Shown: positions 17,817 through 25,447 of the stretch, piece after piece
Numbering within the stretch: the first letter of the stretch is position 1
Layout of the letters: the number at the start of each line of letters is the position of its first letter
From: Roseibium suaedae
GTDB lineage: Bacteria; Pseudomonadota; Alphaproteobacteria; Rhizobiales; Stappiaceae
Reading direction: 5' to 3'
Assembly: GCF_900142725.1 (NCBI RefSeq)
Contig: NZ_FRBW01000001.1
Coordinates: 620,001-684,000 of the forward strand
Length of the DNA: 64,000 nt
Translations under genes and position numbers: made by a program
The notes under the pieces: generated by a model
Told to the model about the DNA's origin: nothing
The model's database searches: none
The model's input: the letters and a program-made list of their open reading frames with translations, nothing else

Positions 17817-18134
17817 ATGTCTGTCTGGTCCTGGCGAGGTCATGAGAGGACCGGTTGGCATCCGCCCTGGCAGGAGGCCGGAAAACGCGCCGGTTTTTCC
17901 CGGCTGTCCTAGACGAAACGGGTCACGAGGGCAAGGCGCAGGCAGGCGGGCGGGGGCTGGTCATACGGAAAAGTAATGAGTTTCTGCCATGGGTGTGGCA
18001 ACGGAAACACCGGAGGACTGGGCTCTGGCGCATCGCGTCTTGCAATATGACGCGGCGTGGCTATGGTCCGCGCACTTCGGACCCGCCTTTTTGCAGGCGG
18101 GGCAGACGACAGAAAGACCTTCGGGACAGTGAAC

Positions 18135-19298
18135 ATGACGGACAGCGCGCAGATTGATAGGGCCTCCTCCGGCAATGCCGGGGCCGGTGGCCGGGAAGAG
18201 ATTGTGCGGGCCGCCGAGCTCAGCATTGTCCTGCCGACCTTCAACGAAGCGGAAAATGTGCCGATCCTCGTGGGTCTGCTCAAGGACACGCTCAAGGGTA
18301 TCGATTGGGAAGTGATCGTCGTTGACGACAATTCTCCCGATGGCACCAGCGACGTTTCCCGCCGGATTGCAGCGATTGATCCCCGTGTCCGGGTGATCCG
18401 CCGCATTGGCCGCCGGGGCCTGTCAGGCGCTTGCATCGAAGGCATTCTCTCCAGCTCCGCCCAATATGTCGCGGTGATGGACGCCGATCTCCAGCATGAT
18501 GAAAGCCTGCTGCCGAAGATGCTTGCCGAATTGAAGGGCGGAGAGGCCGATCTGGTTGTCGCCAGCCGCAAGGTTGCAGGCGGCACCATCGGCGAGGGTC
18601 TGTCCTCGGTTCGCGCCTGGGGATCCAACATTGCCAATTCCCTGGCCCAGAAACTGCTGAAGGTTAGCCTGTCTGATCCCATGAGCGGCTTCTTCATGAT
18701 CCGCCGGGAAAAGGCGGAAGCCGTTGCGCCGAAACTGTCGGCCCAGGGCTTCAAGATCCTGCTCGATATCGTTTCGTCCTCGGATGGTGCGCTGCGCATC
18801 AAGGAATTGCCCTTCACCTTCCGCGAGCGCCAGCACGGCGAAAGCAAGCTCGATACGCTGGTGACCCTCGACTATTTCGGCCTGCTGCTGGCCAAGTATT
18901 TCGGCGATGCGATCTCTGTCCGCTTCCTGATGTTCGGTCTGGTCGGCGCAAGCGGTCTTGTTGTCCACCTCGTCGCGCTCAGAATGCTCATGGTCCTTGA
19001 AGGGTTCGAGTTCAATCTCGCCCAGACCGTCGCGTCCTTCGTGGCAATGACCTCGAACTTCTTCCTGAACAACCAGCTCACCTACCGCGATCGCCGTCTG
19101 CATGGCATCCGGATGATCGTCGGTCTTCTGACCTTCTATGCGGTCTGCAGCGTGGGCGTTCTGGCCAATGTGGGCGTTGCCAACCTCATCTATGTGAACG
19201 ACGCCTACTGGTGGTTCATCGCCGGCACGGCCGGGGCTGTCATGGGCGCGGTCTGGAACTACGCGGCAAGCTCCGCCCTAACCTGGCGCAAGGGCTGA
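18135..19298 (+). CDS. GT2 glycosyltransferase fused to a GtrA-like membrane domain
   Basis: A 387-residue fusion. Residues about 30-245 are a GT-A fold of the dolichyl-phosphate mannose synthase type (LSIVLPTFNEAENVP, VVDDNSPDGTSD, MDADLQHDES, KVSLSDPMSGFFMIRR, QHGESKLD). Residues 260-385 are a four-helix GtrA domain (RFLMFGLVGASGLVVHL ... TSNFFLNNQLTYRDR). This pair makes and probably flips polyprenyl-phosphate sugars. The start at 18135 was chosen for MTDSAQ; the frame runs back to 18057. The next gene, a membrane sugar transferase, follows by 3 bp, so the donor lipid made here likely feeds it. The 318-bp gap before it (17817-18134) has a CCCGCC/GGCGGG hairpin at about 18079-18100 and no gene. 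Confidence 0.88.
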   Translation: MTDSAQIDRASSGNAGAGGREEIVRAAELSIVLPTFNEAENVPILVGLLKDTLKGIDWEVIVVDDNSPDGTSDVSRRIAAIDPRVRVIRRIGRRGLSGACIEGILSSSAQYVAVMDADLQHDESLLPKMLAELKGGEADLVVASRKVAGGTIGEGLSSVRAWGSNIANSLAQKLLKVSLSDPMSGFFMIRREKAEAVAPKLSAQGFKILLDIVSSSDGALRIKELPFTFRERQHGESKLDTLVTLDYFGLLLAKYFGDAISVRFLMFGLVGASGLVVHLVALRMLMVLEGFEFNLAQTVASFVAMTSNFFLNNQLTYRDRRLHGIRMIVGLLTFYAVCSVGVLANVGVANLIYVNDAYWWFIAGTAGAVMGAVWNYAASSALTWRKG

Positions 19299-19301
19299 AC
19301 C

Positions 19302-20816
19302 ATGGAAGGCCGCATGCAGGCGGAAGAGGTGCCGGTCTGGCTCAGGCCATCCGGTCTGACGGTTCTCGTGCTTGCCCTGACTGCTCTGCGGCTCTGGTCC
19401 GGCGCCAATGCGCATTTCGTGGAGGACGAGGCCTATTACAGGCTCTGGGGTCTTGGCCCCTCCTGGGGCTATTACGATCATCCGCCGATGATCGGCTGGT
19501 GGATTGCCGCAGGCCAATGGGTGCTTGGCGACACGGTTCTGGCCGTCCGCCTGCTGGTGATCCTGGCCTCTGCGCTTGGCTCCCTGTTCCTCTGGCGCAC
19601 AGCGGATATCCTGTTCGGACGGCTGGCTGCCGGATGGTCGGTCCTCTTTTTCAATGCCAGCATTCTGGTCGGGGTTGGCGGCATTCTGGCGACGCCGGAT
19701 GCCCCATCCGTCTTTTTCTGGGGTCTGGCGCTTTGGGCGCTTGCCGAACTTCATGTCTCGCAGAAAGGCGGCTGGTGGCTGGCCGCCGGGCTTTTCGCGG
19801 GCCTGGGCCTGACCTCCAAATACTCGGTGCTCTTCCTGGGCGCCGGCATCGTTCTCTGGCTTCTTCTGGTTCCGTCCGCGCGCAAGTGGCTCGCAAGCTG
19901 GCAGCTTTGGGCCGGAGGCGTTGTGGCCATCGCGTGTTTCGCACCGGTCCTGTGGTGGAATGCCGGACATGACTGGGTCAGCTTCTACAAGCAGTTCGGC
20001 CGCGCCGGGCGGGGAGAGCTGACCTCCAAATATGTCTTCGAGTTCCTGGGCGCCGTTCTGGGCCTGCTCAATCCGCTGATTGCCATTCCGGCTCTCGCCG
20101 GGGCCGGGCTGCTCGTGCGCCGCACATTGAAGGGCGATGGGGCTGCAGGTCTGATCGTCCTGACCGTGCTGCCGTTCCTCGTCTATCTGCTGATCCATTC
20201 GCTTCATGCCAGGGTGCAGGGCAACTGGCCTGCGCCCCTTTTCCCGGCCTTCGCCATCATGGCCGGGGTCTTCGTGAGCAGGGTCGAGACCGGCAGCCGG
20301 TTCTGGGGGTATTTCTCCCGGGGCGCGGTGCTTCTCGGACTGGTGGTCGCCGTTGTGGTCCAGATCCATGCGGTTCACGCGCTGACCGGGCGCTTTGCCC
20401 GCAAGGACCCGACCTTCCAGTTGCGTGGCTGGCCGGAAATCGGACAAGAGGTCAAGGATCTCGCCCTGAAGACCAACGCCACCTATATCGCGACGAGCGG
20501 TTATGGCCTTAACGGTCAGCTTGCCTTCCTGATGAAGGACAACTCCTTGCCGGTGGTCCAGCTTGATGAGCGGATCCGCTATGTGATGCTGCCGGCACCC
20601 GATCAGGTGCTGTTCCATGGCACGGGTCTCTATATCAGCGAGGAGCGCCGCAACGCTGCCGACAGGCTGCTGCGTCCGAAATTCGGCAAGGTCGAGCAGA
20701 TTGCCCTGCTGCCGCGAAAGGTCGATGGCACGGTGCTGGAGAACCTGGTCGTCTATCAGGTCAGTGAGCCGGTCGGGGATCCTCTCGATCCAGTCAGCAC
20801 CAAGGTCGATCCGTGA
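19302..20816 (+). CDS. ArnT/PMT-like integral membrane glycosyltransferase (GT83/GT39 type)
   Basis: A 504-residue membrane protein with about ten or more hydrophobic segments, a first periplasmic loop with the acidic pair VEDEAYYRLWG and WGYYDHPPMIGWWIA (the D-E and D-H-P-P pattern of PMT_2 enzymes) and a C-terminal periplasmic domain from about 390. Such enzymes move a sugar from a polyprenyl-phosphate donor to lipid A, glycan or protein. It is 3 bp behind the GT2-GtrA gene and followed at 99 bp by the degenerate ChbG-like gene, making a three-gene sugar-lipid cluster. The acceptor cannot be read from sequence. Confidence 0.85.
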   Translation: MEGRMQAEEVPVWLRPSGLTVLVLALTALRLWSGANAHFVEDEAYYRLWGLGPSWGYYDHPPMIGWWIAAGQWVLGDTVLAVRLLVILASALGSLFLWRTADILFGRLAAGWSVLFFNASILVGVGGILATPDAPSVFFWGLALWALAELHVSQKGGWWLAAGLFAGLGLTSKYSVLFLGAGIVLWLLLVPSARKWLASWQLWAGGVVAIACFAPVLWWNAGHDWVSFYKQFGRAGRGELTSKYVFEFLGAVLGLLNPLIAIPALAGAGLLVRRTLKGDGAAGLIVLTVLPFLVYLLIHSLHARVQGNWPAPLFPAFAIMAGVFVSRVETGSRFWGYFSRGAVLLGLVVAVVVQIHAVHALTGRFARKDPTFQLRGWPEIGQEVKDLALKTNATYIATSGYGLNGQLAFLMKDNSLPVVQLDERIRYVMLPAPDQVLFHGTGLYISEERRNAADRLLRPKFGKVEQIALLPRKVDGTVLENLVVYQVSEPVGDPLDPVSTKVDP

Positions 20817-20914
20817 CGGCAAGGGCTGCCTTGCACCAACCTTGTTGAAATTGCGGCAATAATGCCCCAAGGATAGGTTCAGTTGTTCTGTAGTTCCTCA
20901 GGGTCCGCCATTTC

Positions 20915-21712
20915 ATGAAGCGTATTGTACTCGGGTCCCTCGACTATGGTTTGTCGTTCAGTGTTGACCGGACACTGCGCCAGTTGCTTGAAATGGGCCA
21001 TTTGAGCGCAGTCGGTTGCCTTGTCGCGACCGACCTCTGGTCACGGGACTACAAGCCGCTGCTGGATCTCAGTCCTGGCCTGGTCAACCGCGCGATGATC
21101 GGCCTGACCATTGCCCTATCCGGCGACCGGGTCGCTCCCATGAGCCGCCGCATGCAGGACCTCAAACAGGGGGTCATGCCAAGCCGGGGCTGGCTTGCCC
21201 GCCGCGCCATCTTCCGGTTGATGCCGGACGAAATTCTGGTCGGGGAAATGGTCAAGCAGATCCAGGCCTTTGTCAGCCGGATGGAGGCTGAGCCGGAGTT
21301 CATCGCCCTGCGCGACGGGTTGATGGAATATCGCGAAGTTGCCCGGCTGGTTCTTGCCGCAGTCGAGGAAGCCGGTCTTGTCACTCGCCCGCTGCTGGTG
21401 GCTGCTGATCATGAAGGGCGGCACTACAAGCGCCTGAAGAAAGATGTTGCTGCGAAAGGCTACAATCTGCTGCCCCGTGGTCCTGCCTTGCCGGAAGTGG
21501 CCGACACGGAAGAGCTGCACCGGCTCTTGCGCGGGCATTTTGACGGGCTTTCGGACATGACCTTCATTCCCTGCATACCGGGCGAGGCAGATGACCGTCT
21601 GCGCCGGGATGAGCCGAAGCCGAAGCTGGCGGTGCGGGAATGTCAGCGCCTGGTTCTGGCCAGCCGGCGCTTTTTCCAGACGCTGGACCAGAAAGATGTC
21701 TTCCTGAACTAG
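20915..21712 (+). CDS. ChbG/HpnK (YdjC)-like protein lacking most metal ligands
   Basis: A 265-residue protein whose opening, MKRIVLGSLDYGLSFSVDRTLRQLLEMGHLSAVGCLVAT (about 1-39), follows the ChbG/HpnK deacetylase plan. In active members the first motif is DDFG, here LDYG (residues 9-12); the second is GLHL, here GLTI; and the HxH ligand pair near the middle, expected close to EFIALRDGLMEYREV, is absent. If alignment is right, the base and two zinc His are gone. The neighbours make and transfer lipid-linked sugars, so the ancestral role was probably sugar deacetylation. The assignment is by pattern only and the start ATG is well placed. Terminator at 21734-21772. Confidence 0.55.
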   Translation: MKRIVLGSLDYGLSFSVDRTLRQLLEMGHLSAVGCLVATDLWSRDYKPLLDLSPGLVNRAMIGLTIALSGDRVAPMSRRMQDLKQGVMPSRGWLARRAIFRLMPDEILVGEMVKQIQAFVSRMEAEPEFIALRDGLMEYREVARLVLAAVEEAGLVTRPLLVAADHEGRHYKRLKKDVAAKGYNLLPRGPALPEVADTEELHRLLRGHFDGLSDMTFIPCIPGEADDRLRRDEPKPKLAVRECQRLVLASRRFFQTLDQKDVFLN

Positions 21713-21732
21713 ACCAATCGACGGTTGGAAAC

Positions 21733-21774
21733 GAAAAAACGGCTCCGGCGGGGAACACGGAACCGTTTTTCGGA
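21733..21774 (+). terminator. Intrinsic terminator of the sugar-lipid cluster
   Basis: Stem 21735-21747 (AAAAACGGCTCCG) with 21758-21770 (CGGAACCGTTTTT), one mismatch, ten-base loop and T-run. Confidence 0.8.
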
Positions 21775-21838
21775 AAGGAAGCGTTGGAGGTCTGCGGCTT
21801 CCATGCGTAAATATGTAGGGCTGATTTTCGAATTTGCA

Positions 21839-21854
21839 CGTGATGTGGGTCACA
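21839..21854. promoter_or_regulatory. Crp-like binding site
   Basis: The 16 bp C-GTGA-N6-TCAC-A match the Crp consensus except the first base. It lies 78 bp before the start of a Crp/Fnr gene, so autoregulation or control by a cAMP-Crp protein is plausible. Confidence 0.5.
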
Positions 21855-21931
21855 CAATAGCGCGAATGCAGTATTAAACGCGGGCTTGCGCTTCGGGTTC
21901 AGCACAAGTTTTGAGAAACGGGAGCAGGGCC

Positions 21932-22621
21932 GTGTCCGAAGTTCAGCATTTTTTGCGCAACAGCTTTTCGCTAGAAGGTCTCTCGGCGGATCTGGCCGAG
22001 CAGCTTGCAAGTCTTGCCCGCCCCATGAAGATCCCGGCCGGGACGATCCTGTTCGAGAACGGCGATCCGGGCAATGGCTGCTATGCGGTGCTGGAAGGCT
22101 CGCTCAAGGTGTCGATCCTGTCAGTCGAAGGCGATGAACAGCTGCTTGCGGTTCTCGGCCCCGGCGATCTTGTCGGCGAACTGGCGCTGCTGGACGGCCG
22201 TCCGCGCTCGGCAACCGTCAGCGCCTTGAAGGAAGCCCGTCTGGCTTTCATCGACAAGGCGGCCTTCGAGCGCTTTGCCGACGAGAACCCGGCTGTGTAC
22301 CGGCACATGCTGGCCATCGTGTCCAAGCGCCTGCGCCATTCAAACGATGTTCTGGCCGCCCGCTCCTTCCTCCCCCTGCCGGGCCGTGTCGCCCAGACCC
22401 TGCTGCAATTGTCCGAAACCTTCGGCAAGACCCTGGATGATGGGCGGGTGCTGATCCACTACAAACTCAGCCAGGCGGATATCGCCAACATGTCGGGAGC
22501 TGCCCGCGAGAATGTCAGCCGGGTGCTGAACGATTGGCGCCGCTGTGGCACGATCTCCCGGATTTCGGGCTATTACTGCCTCGAAAAACCGGATCTCCTG
22601 CGCGACGCCGCGACGCTCTGA
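21932..22621 (+). CDS. Crp/Fnr-family transcriptional regulator
   Basis: A 229-residue regulator with a cyclic-nucleotide-binding-like barrel (about 25-120; GDLVGELALLDGRPRSATVSA matches the phosphate cassette) and a Crp-type helix-turn-helix (about 165-222; LSQADIANMSGAARENVSRVLN). Only one Cys is present in the N-terminal half, so there is no FNR iron-sulfur cluster; effector could be a cyclic nucleotide. The start GTG at 21932 is preceded by GGGAG at 7-bp spacing; an upstream TTG at 21911 is also possible. A group III truncated globin gene begins 70 bp later, which would fit control of respiration or nitrosative stress. Confidence 0.9.
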   Translation: MSEVQHFLRNSFSLEGLSADLAEQLASLARPMKIPAGTILFENGDPGNGCYAVLEGSLKVSILSVEGDEQLLAVLGPGDLVGELALLDGRPRSATVSALKEARLAFIDKAAFERFADENPAVYRHMLAIVSKRLRHSNDVLAARSFLPLPGRVAQTLLQLSETFGKTLDDGRVLIHYKLSQADIANMSGAARENVSRVLNDWRRCGTISRISGYYCLEKPDLLRDAATL

Positions 22622-22691
22622 CACGGTTCAAAAGGCTGCGGCGAGGGTGGATTGCGCCTAGAATGGGCTCGTCATGAAAGAGGCAGATCCC

Positions 22692-23180
22692 ATGTCAGAC
22701 AGGCCTGCGAGACGGCAGGGCGAACCGCTCCCCGACATTCGTCCGGCGATCGCGCGCGAGCCGGTGCACCCTTCGATCACCGAGGAGCAGATCACCCGGC
22801 TGGTCTCGGAATTCTATGATCGTATCCGGCTCGATGCCCGGCTCGGCCCGATCTTCGAGGAAAAACTGGCCGGCCGCTGGCCCGAACATCTCGCCAAGAT
22901 GGAAACCTTCTGGCAATCCGTGTTGCTGAAGACCGGTGCCTACAAGGGCAAGCCTGTTCCGGCGCATATGCAGCTTCAGGGGCTCCAGGTGTCGGACTAT
23001 CCCGACTGGCTTCAGATCTTCCGGCCGGTGGCGCTCGAGATCTTCGGCGAAGAAGCAGGCCTTGCCGTCATTGAAGTCGCCGAGCGCATCGCCCAAAGCC
23101 TCTGGTTCGCCTCTTTCGGCACCGCAGGCTGCCCGCTGCCTGAGGGGATGACCGGGACAAAGGGTCAGGTCTCCGCCTGA
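22692..23180 (+). CDS. Group III truncated haemoglobin
   Basis: A 162-residue protein with the group III (trHbP/CtrHb) pattern: FYDRIRLDARLGPIF (A-B helices, B10 Tyr at the FYDRIR segment), then WPEHLAKMETFWQSVLL, the F-helix region AHMQLQGLQVSDYPDW with the proximal His, and a final IAQSLWFASFG helix. The 22692 start has AGAGG at good spacing; an ATG at 22674 is in frame but lacks one. The first 35 residues are a Pro/Arg-rich extension. Such globins bind oxygen or NO; their exact role is unsettled. It follows the Crp/Fnr gene. Confidence 0.85.
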   Translation: MSDRPARRQGEPLPDIRPAIAREPVHPSITEEQITRLVSEFYDRIRLDARLGPIFEEKLAGRWPEHLAKMETFWQSVLLKTGAYKGKPVPAHMQLQGLQVSDYPDWLQIFRPVALEIFGEEAGLAVIEVAERIAQSLWFASFGTAGCPLPEGMTGTKGQVSA

Positions 23181-23266
23181 AACACCACCGTTGAAATGAT
23201 TGGGGCTTTCGGGTCAATTCTCCGCTAGGTTTGTGGAAACGCAGGCGCAAGAGGGGAGATTCGAAC

Positions 23267-23689
23267 TTGGCTGCAGATCAGAGCGCACCCAGCGAAGAGG
23301 AAAAGCCGCAGGGCGAATTGACCCTTCGCACCATGGCCATGCCGGCAGACACCAACGCGGCAGGCGACATTTTCGGTGGCTGGGTCTTGTCCCAGATGGA
23401 CCTGGCAGGCGGTATCGCCGCCGGTCAGCGGGCAGAAGGCCGTGTCGTGACCATCGCCGTCGACAAGATGAAATTCATCCGTCCGGTGCATGTGGGCGAT
23501 GTTCTGTGTATCTACAGCAGCGTTGGCCGTATCGGCCGCTCGTCCATGGAGATCCTGCTGGAAGCCTGGGCGCTGCGCCACCGCTATGGCACGCGTGAAA
23601 AGGTCACCCAGGCCATGTTCACCATGGTGGCGGTGGATGAGGACGGACGCCCGCGGCCTGTTCCCAACCGGGGTGAGACTGCGGACTGA
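23267..23689 (+). CDS. Acyl-CoA thioesterase, hotdog fold (YciA-like)
   Basis: About 140 residues with the YciA/BFIT hotdog features: the active-site strand GDIFGGWVLSQMDLAGGIAA (about 33-52, with catalytic Asp-like position), VTIAVDKMKFIRPVHVGDVLCIYSSV, and the terminal VAVDEDGRPRPVP. It hydrolyses acyl-CoAs, usually broad. I placed the start at TTG 23267, preceded by GAGGGGA; an alternative frame from 23231 adds 12 basic residues. It is the same strand as the globin gene with a 86-bp gap; operon status unclear. Confidence 0.85.
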   Translation: MAADQSAPSEEEKPQGELTLRTMAMPADTNAAGDIFGGWVLSQMDLAGGIAAGQRAEGRVVTIAVDKMKFIRPVHVGDVLCIYSSVGRIGRSSMEILLEAWALRHRYGTREKVTQAMFTMVAVDEDGRPRPVPNRGETAD

Positions 23690-23719
23690 TCCATCCGGCA
23701 ACGTGCCGGTGGCCGTGCG

Positions 23720-24010
23720 TCAGGCGCGGCGCCGGCGGTTTGCGACATCCGCGAAAAGCTGTTCGTCGATGACAAAGGGGCAGCCATTTGCCCAATAGGA
23801 GAGGAGAGCCTTCAGGCGGCTCAACCGTTCCTCTTCGCTCATTTCCCTTTTCTGCAGGGGTAGGCCGCCGAAGATCCGAAGCGTCTTGAGCCGCGTCAGG
23901 ACGCAGGTTTCAGCAGCATGGATGAAGCTTGTGTCATCCGCGCTGGACAGGGCTTCGCGCGAAATCCGGGACAGGCTGTCGGCCTGTGGCAGAAAGGGGT
24001 GCTGAGACAA
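23720..24010 (-). CDS. Small protein of unknown function
   Basis: A 96-residue protein starting at TTG 24010, preceded by GAAGGAGGA at five-base spacing, the best ribosome site on this stretch. It has no signal or membrane segment; the centre has KREMSEEERLSRLKALLSYW (helical, charged) and the end is RRRRA. No family recognised. The ribosome site lies inside a hairpin with a T-run (24011-24044) that looks like a terminator. Convergent with the thioesterase gene. Start with TTG is chosen because of the ribosome site. Confidence 0.6.
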   Translation of the reverse strand: MSQHPFLPQADSLSRISREALSSADDTSFIHAAETCVLTRLKTLRIFGGLPLQKREMSEEERLSRLKALLSYWANGCPFVIDEQLFADVANRRRRA

Positions 24011-24044
24011 AAAAATCCTCCTTCGGTTCCCCGAGGAGGACTGG
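24011..24044 (-). terminator. Terminator-like hairpin overlapping the ribosome site of the small gene
   Basis: On the minus strand, TCCTCCTCGG pairs with CCGAAGGAGGA around a GGAA loop and is followed by seven T, ending at the TTG start of the small gene. It may end transcripts from the gene at 24280 or act as an attenuator. A second hairpin (ATCAGGA/TCCTGAT, at 24072-24089) sits upstream. Confidence 0.6.
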
Positions 24045-24071
24045 CGCAGGAATTCAGAAAGCCGCTTGGTT

Positions 24072-24089
24072 ATCAGGAACCATCCTGAT
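24072..24089. repeat. Hairpin in the leader between 24011 and 24279
   Basis: A perfect 7-bp stem ATCAGGA/TCCTGAT with loop ACCA. The 269-bp gap 24011-24279 holds this, the terminator-like hairpin and no gene. No known riboswitch class was recognised. Confidence 0.5.
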
Positions 24090-24279
24090 CACATCCCTTG
24101 CGGGGACCACCTTGCCCGGTCGGCAGGTTGGCGAGGGCGCCAGCCCTTCTCTTGATGATGCGGGTCTTATCTCACGGCTTGGACCTGCATTCAAGAGAGT
24201 GTCTTCCTGCCCTGTGACAAAACATTGGCGGCGGAAGGGGAGGCTGACCGCCGATGCTGGCCAGCCTCACGGGTTCCTG

Positions 24280-25173
24280 TCACATCCTGCGAAGCTTGAG
24301 CAATTCGGCACCATTGCGGGCTCGCAGGGTCACGATCCGGCCATCCCGCTGGACCGTGCGGGCTTCGGTCAGGATCTGGGAAATCCGGTTTTCCACCAGG
24401 GACTGGCCACGAATGACGCAACCCATCTTCGTGCTCATCGGCTGGCTGCGGGTCTGGAACCGGCCGTTCTCGACCGCAATCCGGGCGGAGATGCTGTTGC
24501 AGCCGGCCGTCGCGCTCAAGTTGCCGCGTCCTTCGATGGACATGCGGGCACGGCCTGCGAGCTCCCGCCCAAGGGGGACGAGAAAACCATTGTCCGCAGT
24601 CACATGGGTAATGCGGTAATTGCCAATCAAGCTGCTCAGATCCGGGCCTTGGCCAGCGTTGTGGTTGCCATTGCCGTTGCCTTGACCAGGACGCGGACGG
24701 TCCTGGTGCCCGCCCGCGTTGCGGACATCGACCAATCGGAAGGTTTCCCAGTCACGAGCCCGCTCGGAGACGGCTGCCAGATGGGAGCCCCGACCGACGC
24801 CTGCCCGGACATAGAGGCCATTCTGACTGGAGCGAAGCGCAACTTCCCCTCTGCCAGTCCGGTCCAGCTCGAAGGTTTCCCAACTTCTGATGTGCGGGCT
24901 GCCTGTGGCCAGCATCGTCCCCTGGCCGACACCGGCCCGGACATAGGTGCCGCTGCGCACATCCCGGAAGGCGATCTTGTTGCCTTCCAGACGGACCGTG
25001 TCGAGCTTGACCGCTTGCCGGGCATCCTGTGCTGAGGCCGCCAGAGTGCCATTGACGACGGTGACATAAAGGCCGGACTTGGCCGACTGGAGAAGCACTT
25101 CGTCAGCCTTGGCCGCAGCGCCTGCGGCAAGGACGAGGGTGAGGGCGAGAAGGTTCCGGACTGTACGTTTCAT
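24280..25173 (-). CDS. Secreted two-module protein: internal repeats plus META/HslJ-like domain
   Basis: A 297-residue protein with a signal peptide (MKRTVRNLLALTLVLAAG, cleaved about AKA at 23). Residues about 25-145 contain three related repeats (LYVTVVNGTLAAS, TYVRAGVGQGTMLATGS, LYVRAGVGRGSHLAAVS with SWETFEL and DWETFRL ends), like beta-trefoil/fascin strands. A Gly/Asn/Gln linker (about 150-175) leads to a META domain (NYRITHVTADNG ... SATAGCNSISA ... STKMGC) whose two Cys probably pair. META/HslJ domains are associated with heat-shock or motility proteins; a surface or adhesion role is only a guess. The start was set at 25173, where the signal begins. Confidence 0.7.
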   Translation of the reverse strand: MKRTVRNLLALTLVLAAGAAAKADEVLLQSAKSGLYVTVVNGTLAASAQDARQAVKLDTVRLEGNKIAFRDVRSGTYVRAGVGQGTMLATGSPHIRSWETFELDRTGRGEVALRSSQNGLYVRAGVGRGSHLAAVSERARDWETFRLVDVRNAGGHQDRPRPGQGNGNGNHNAGQGPDLSSLIGNYRITHVTADNGFLVPLGRELAGRARMSIEGRGNLSATAGCNSISARIAVENGRFQTRSQPMSTKMGCVIRGQSLVENRISQILTEARTVQRDGRIVTLRARNGAELLKLRRM

Positions 25174-25447
25174 GGGTTTATCCCCCTGGGTCACAAACTG
25201 AATGCAAAAACCCTAGCAATCAGCGTCTGAGCCGCGGTTGAATGCGGGGTTCAGGTTGTATTCAGCTTCACGGGAGCCGGTGAGGCGGCTTCCTTGCACA
25301 TCTGGCCGGAAGCGCTGACGTCTCCTGGGTTACTGCTATATGGGATCTGGCGACGGGCAAACGTGATCACAGTCACAGCCCGTCAACAGCGCTGTGACCT
25401 GCGGAATTTATGGTTAGCGAAACGTAAATTTCTGACAGCTCGCCTGG

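Noticed and set aside
16392-17912. Long open frame on the plus strand across hisS
   Set aside because: It is an exact antisense shadow of hisS in GC-rich DNA; hisS has family motifs, the shadow has none.
19278-20870. Long open frame antisense to the ArnT-like gene
   Set aside because: Very rich in Gln/Arg/Pro, no start context; the membrane protein on the other strand is clear.
24011-24279. Possible riboswitch or 6S/4.5S RNA in the structured leader
   Set aside because: I compared it with the TPP, SAM-II, cobalamin, glycine and SRP core motifs and none fits; only two hairpins are supported.
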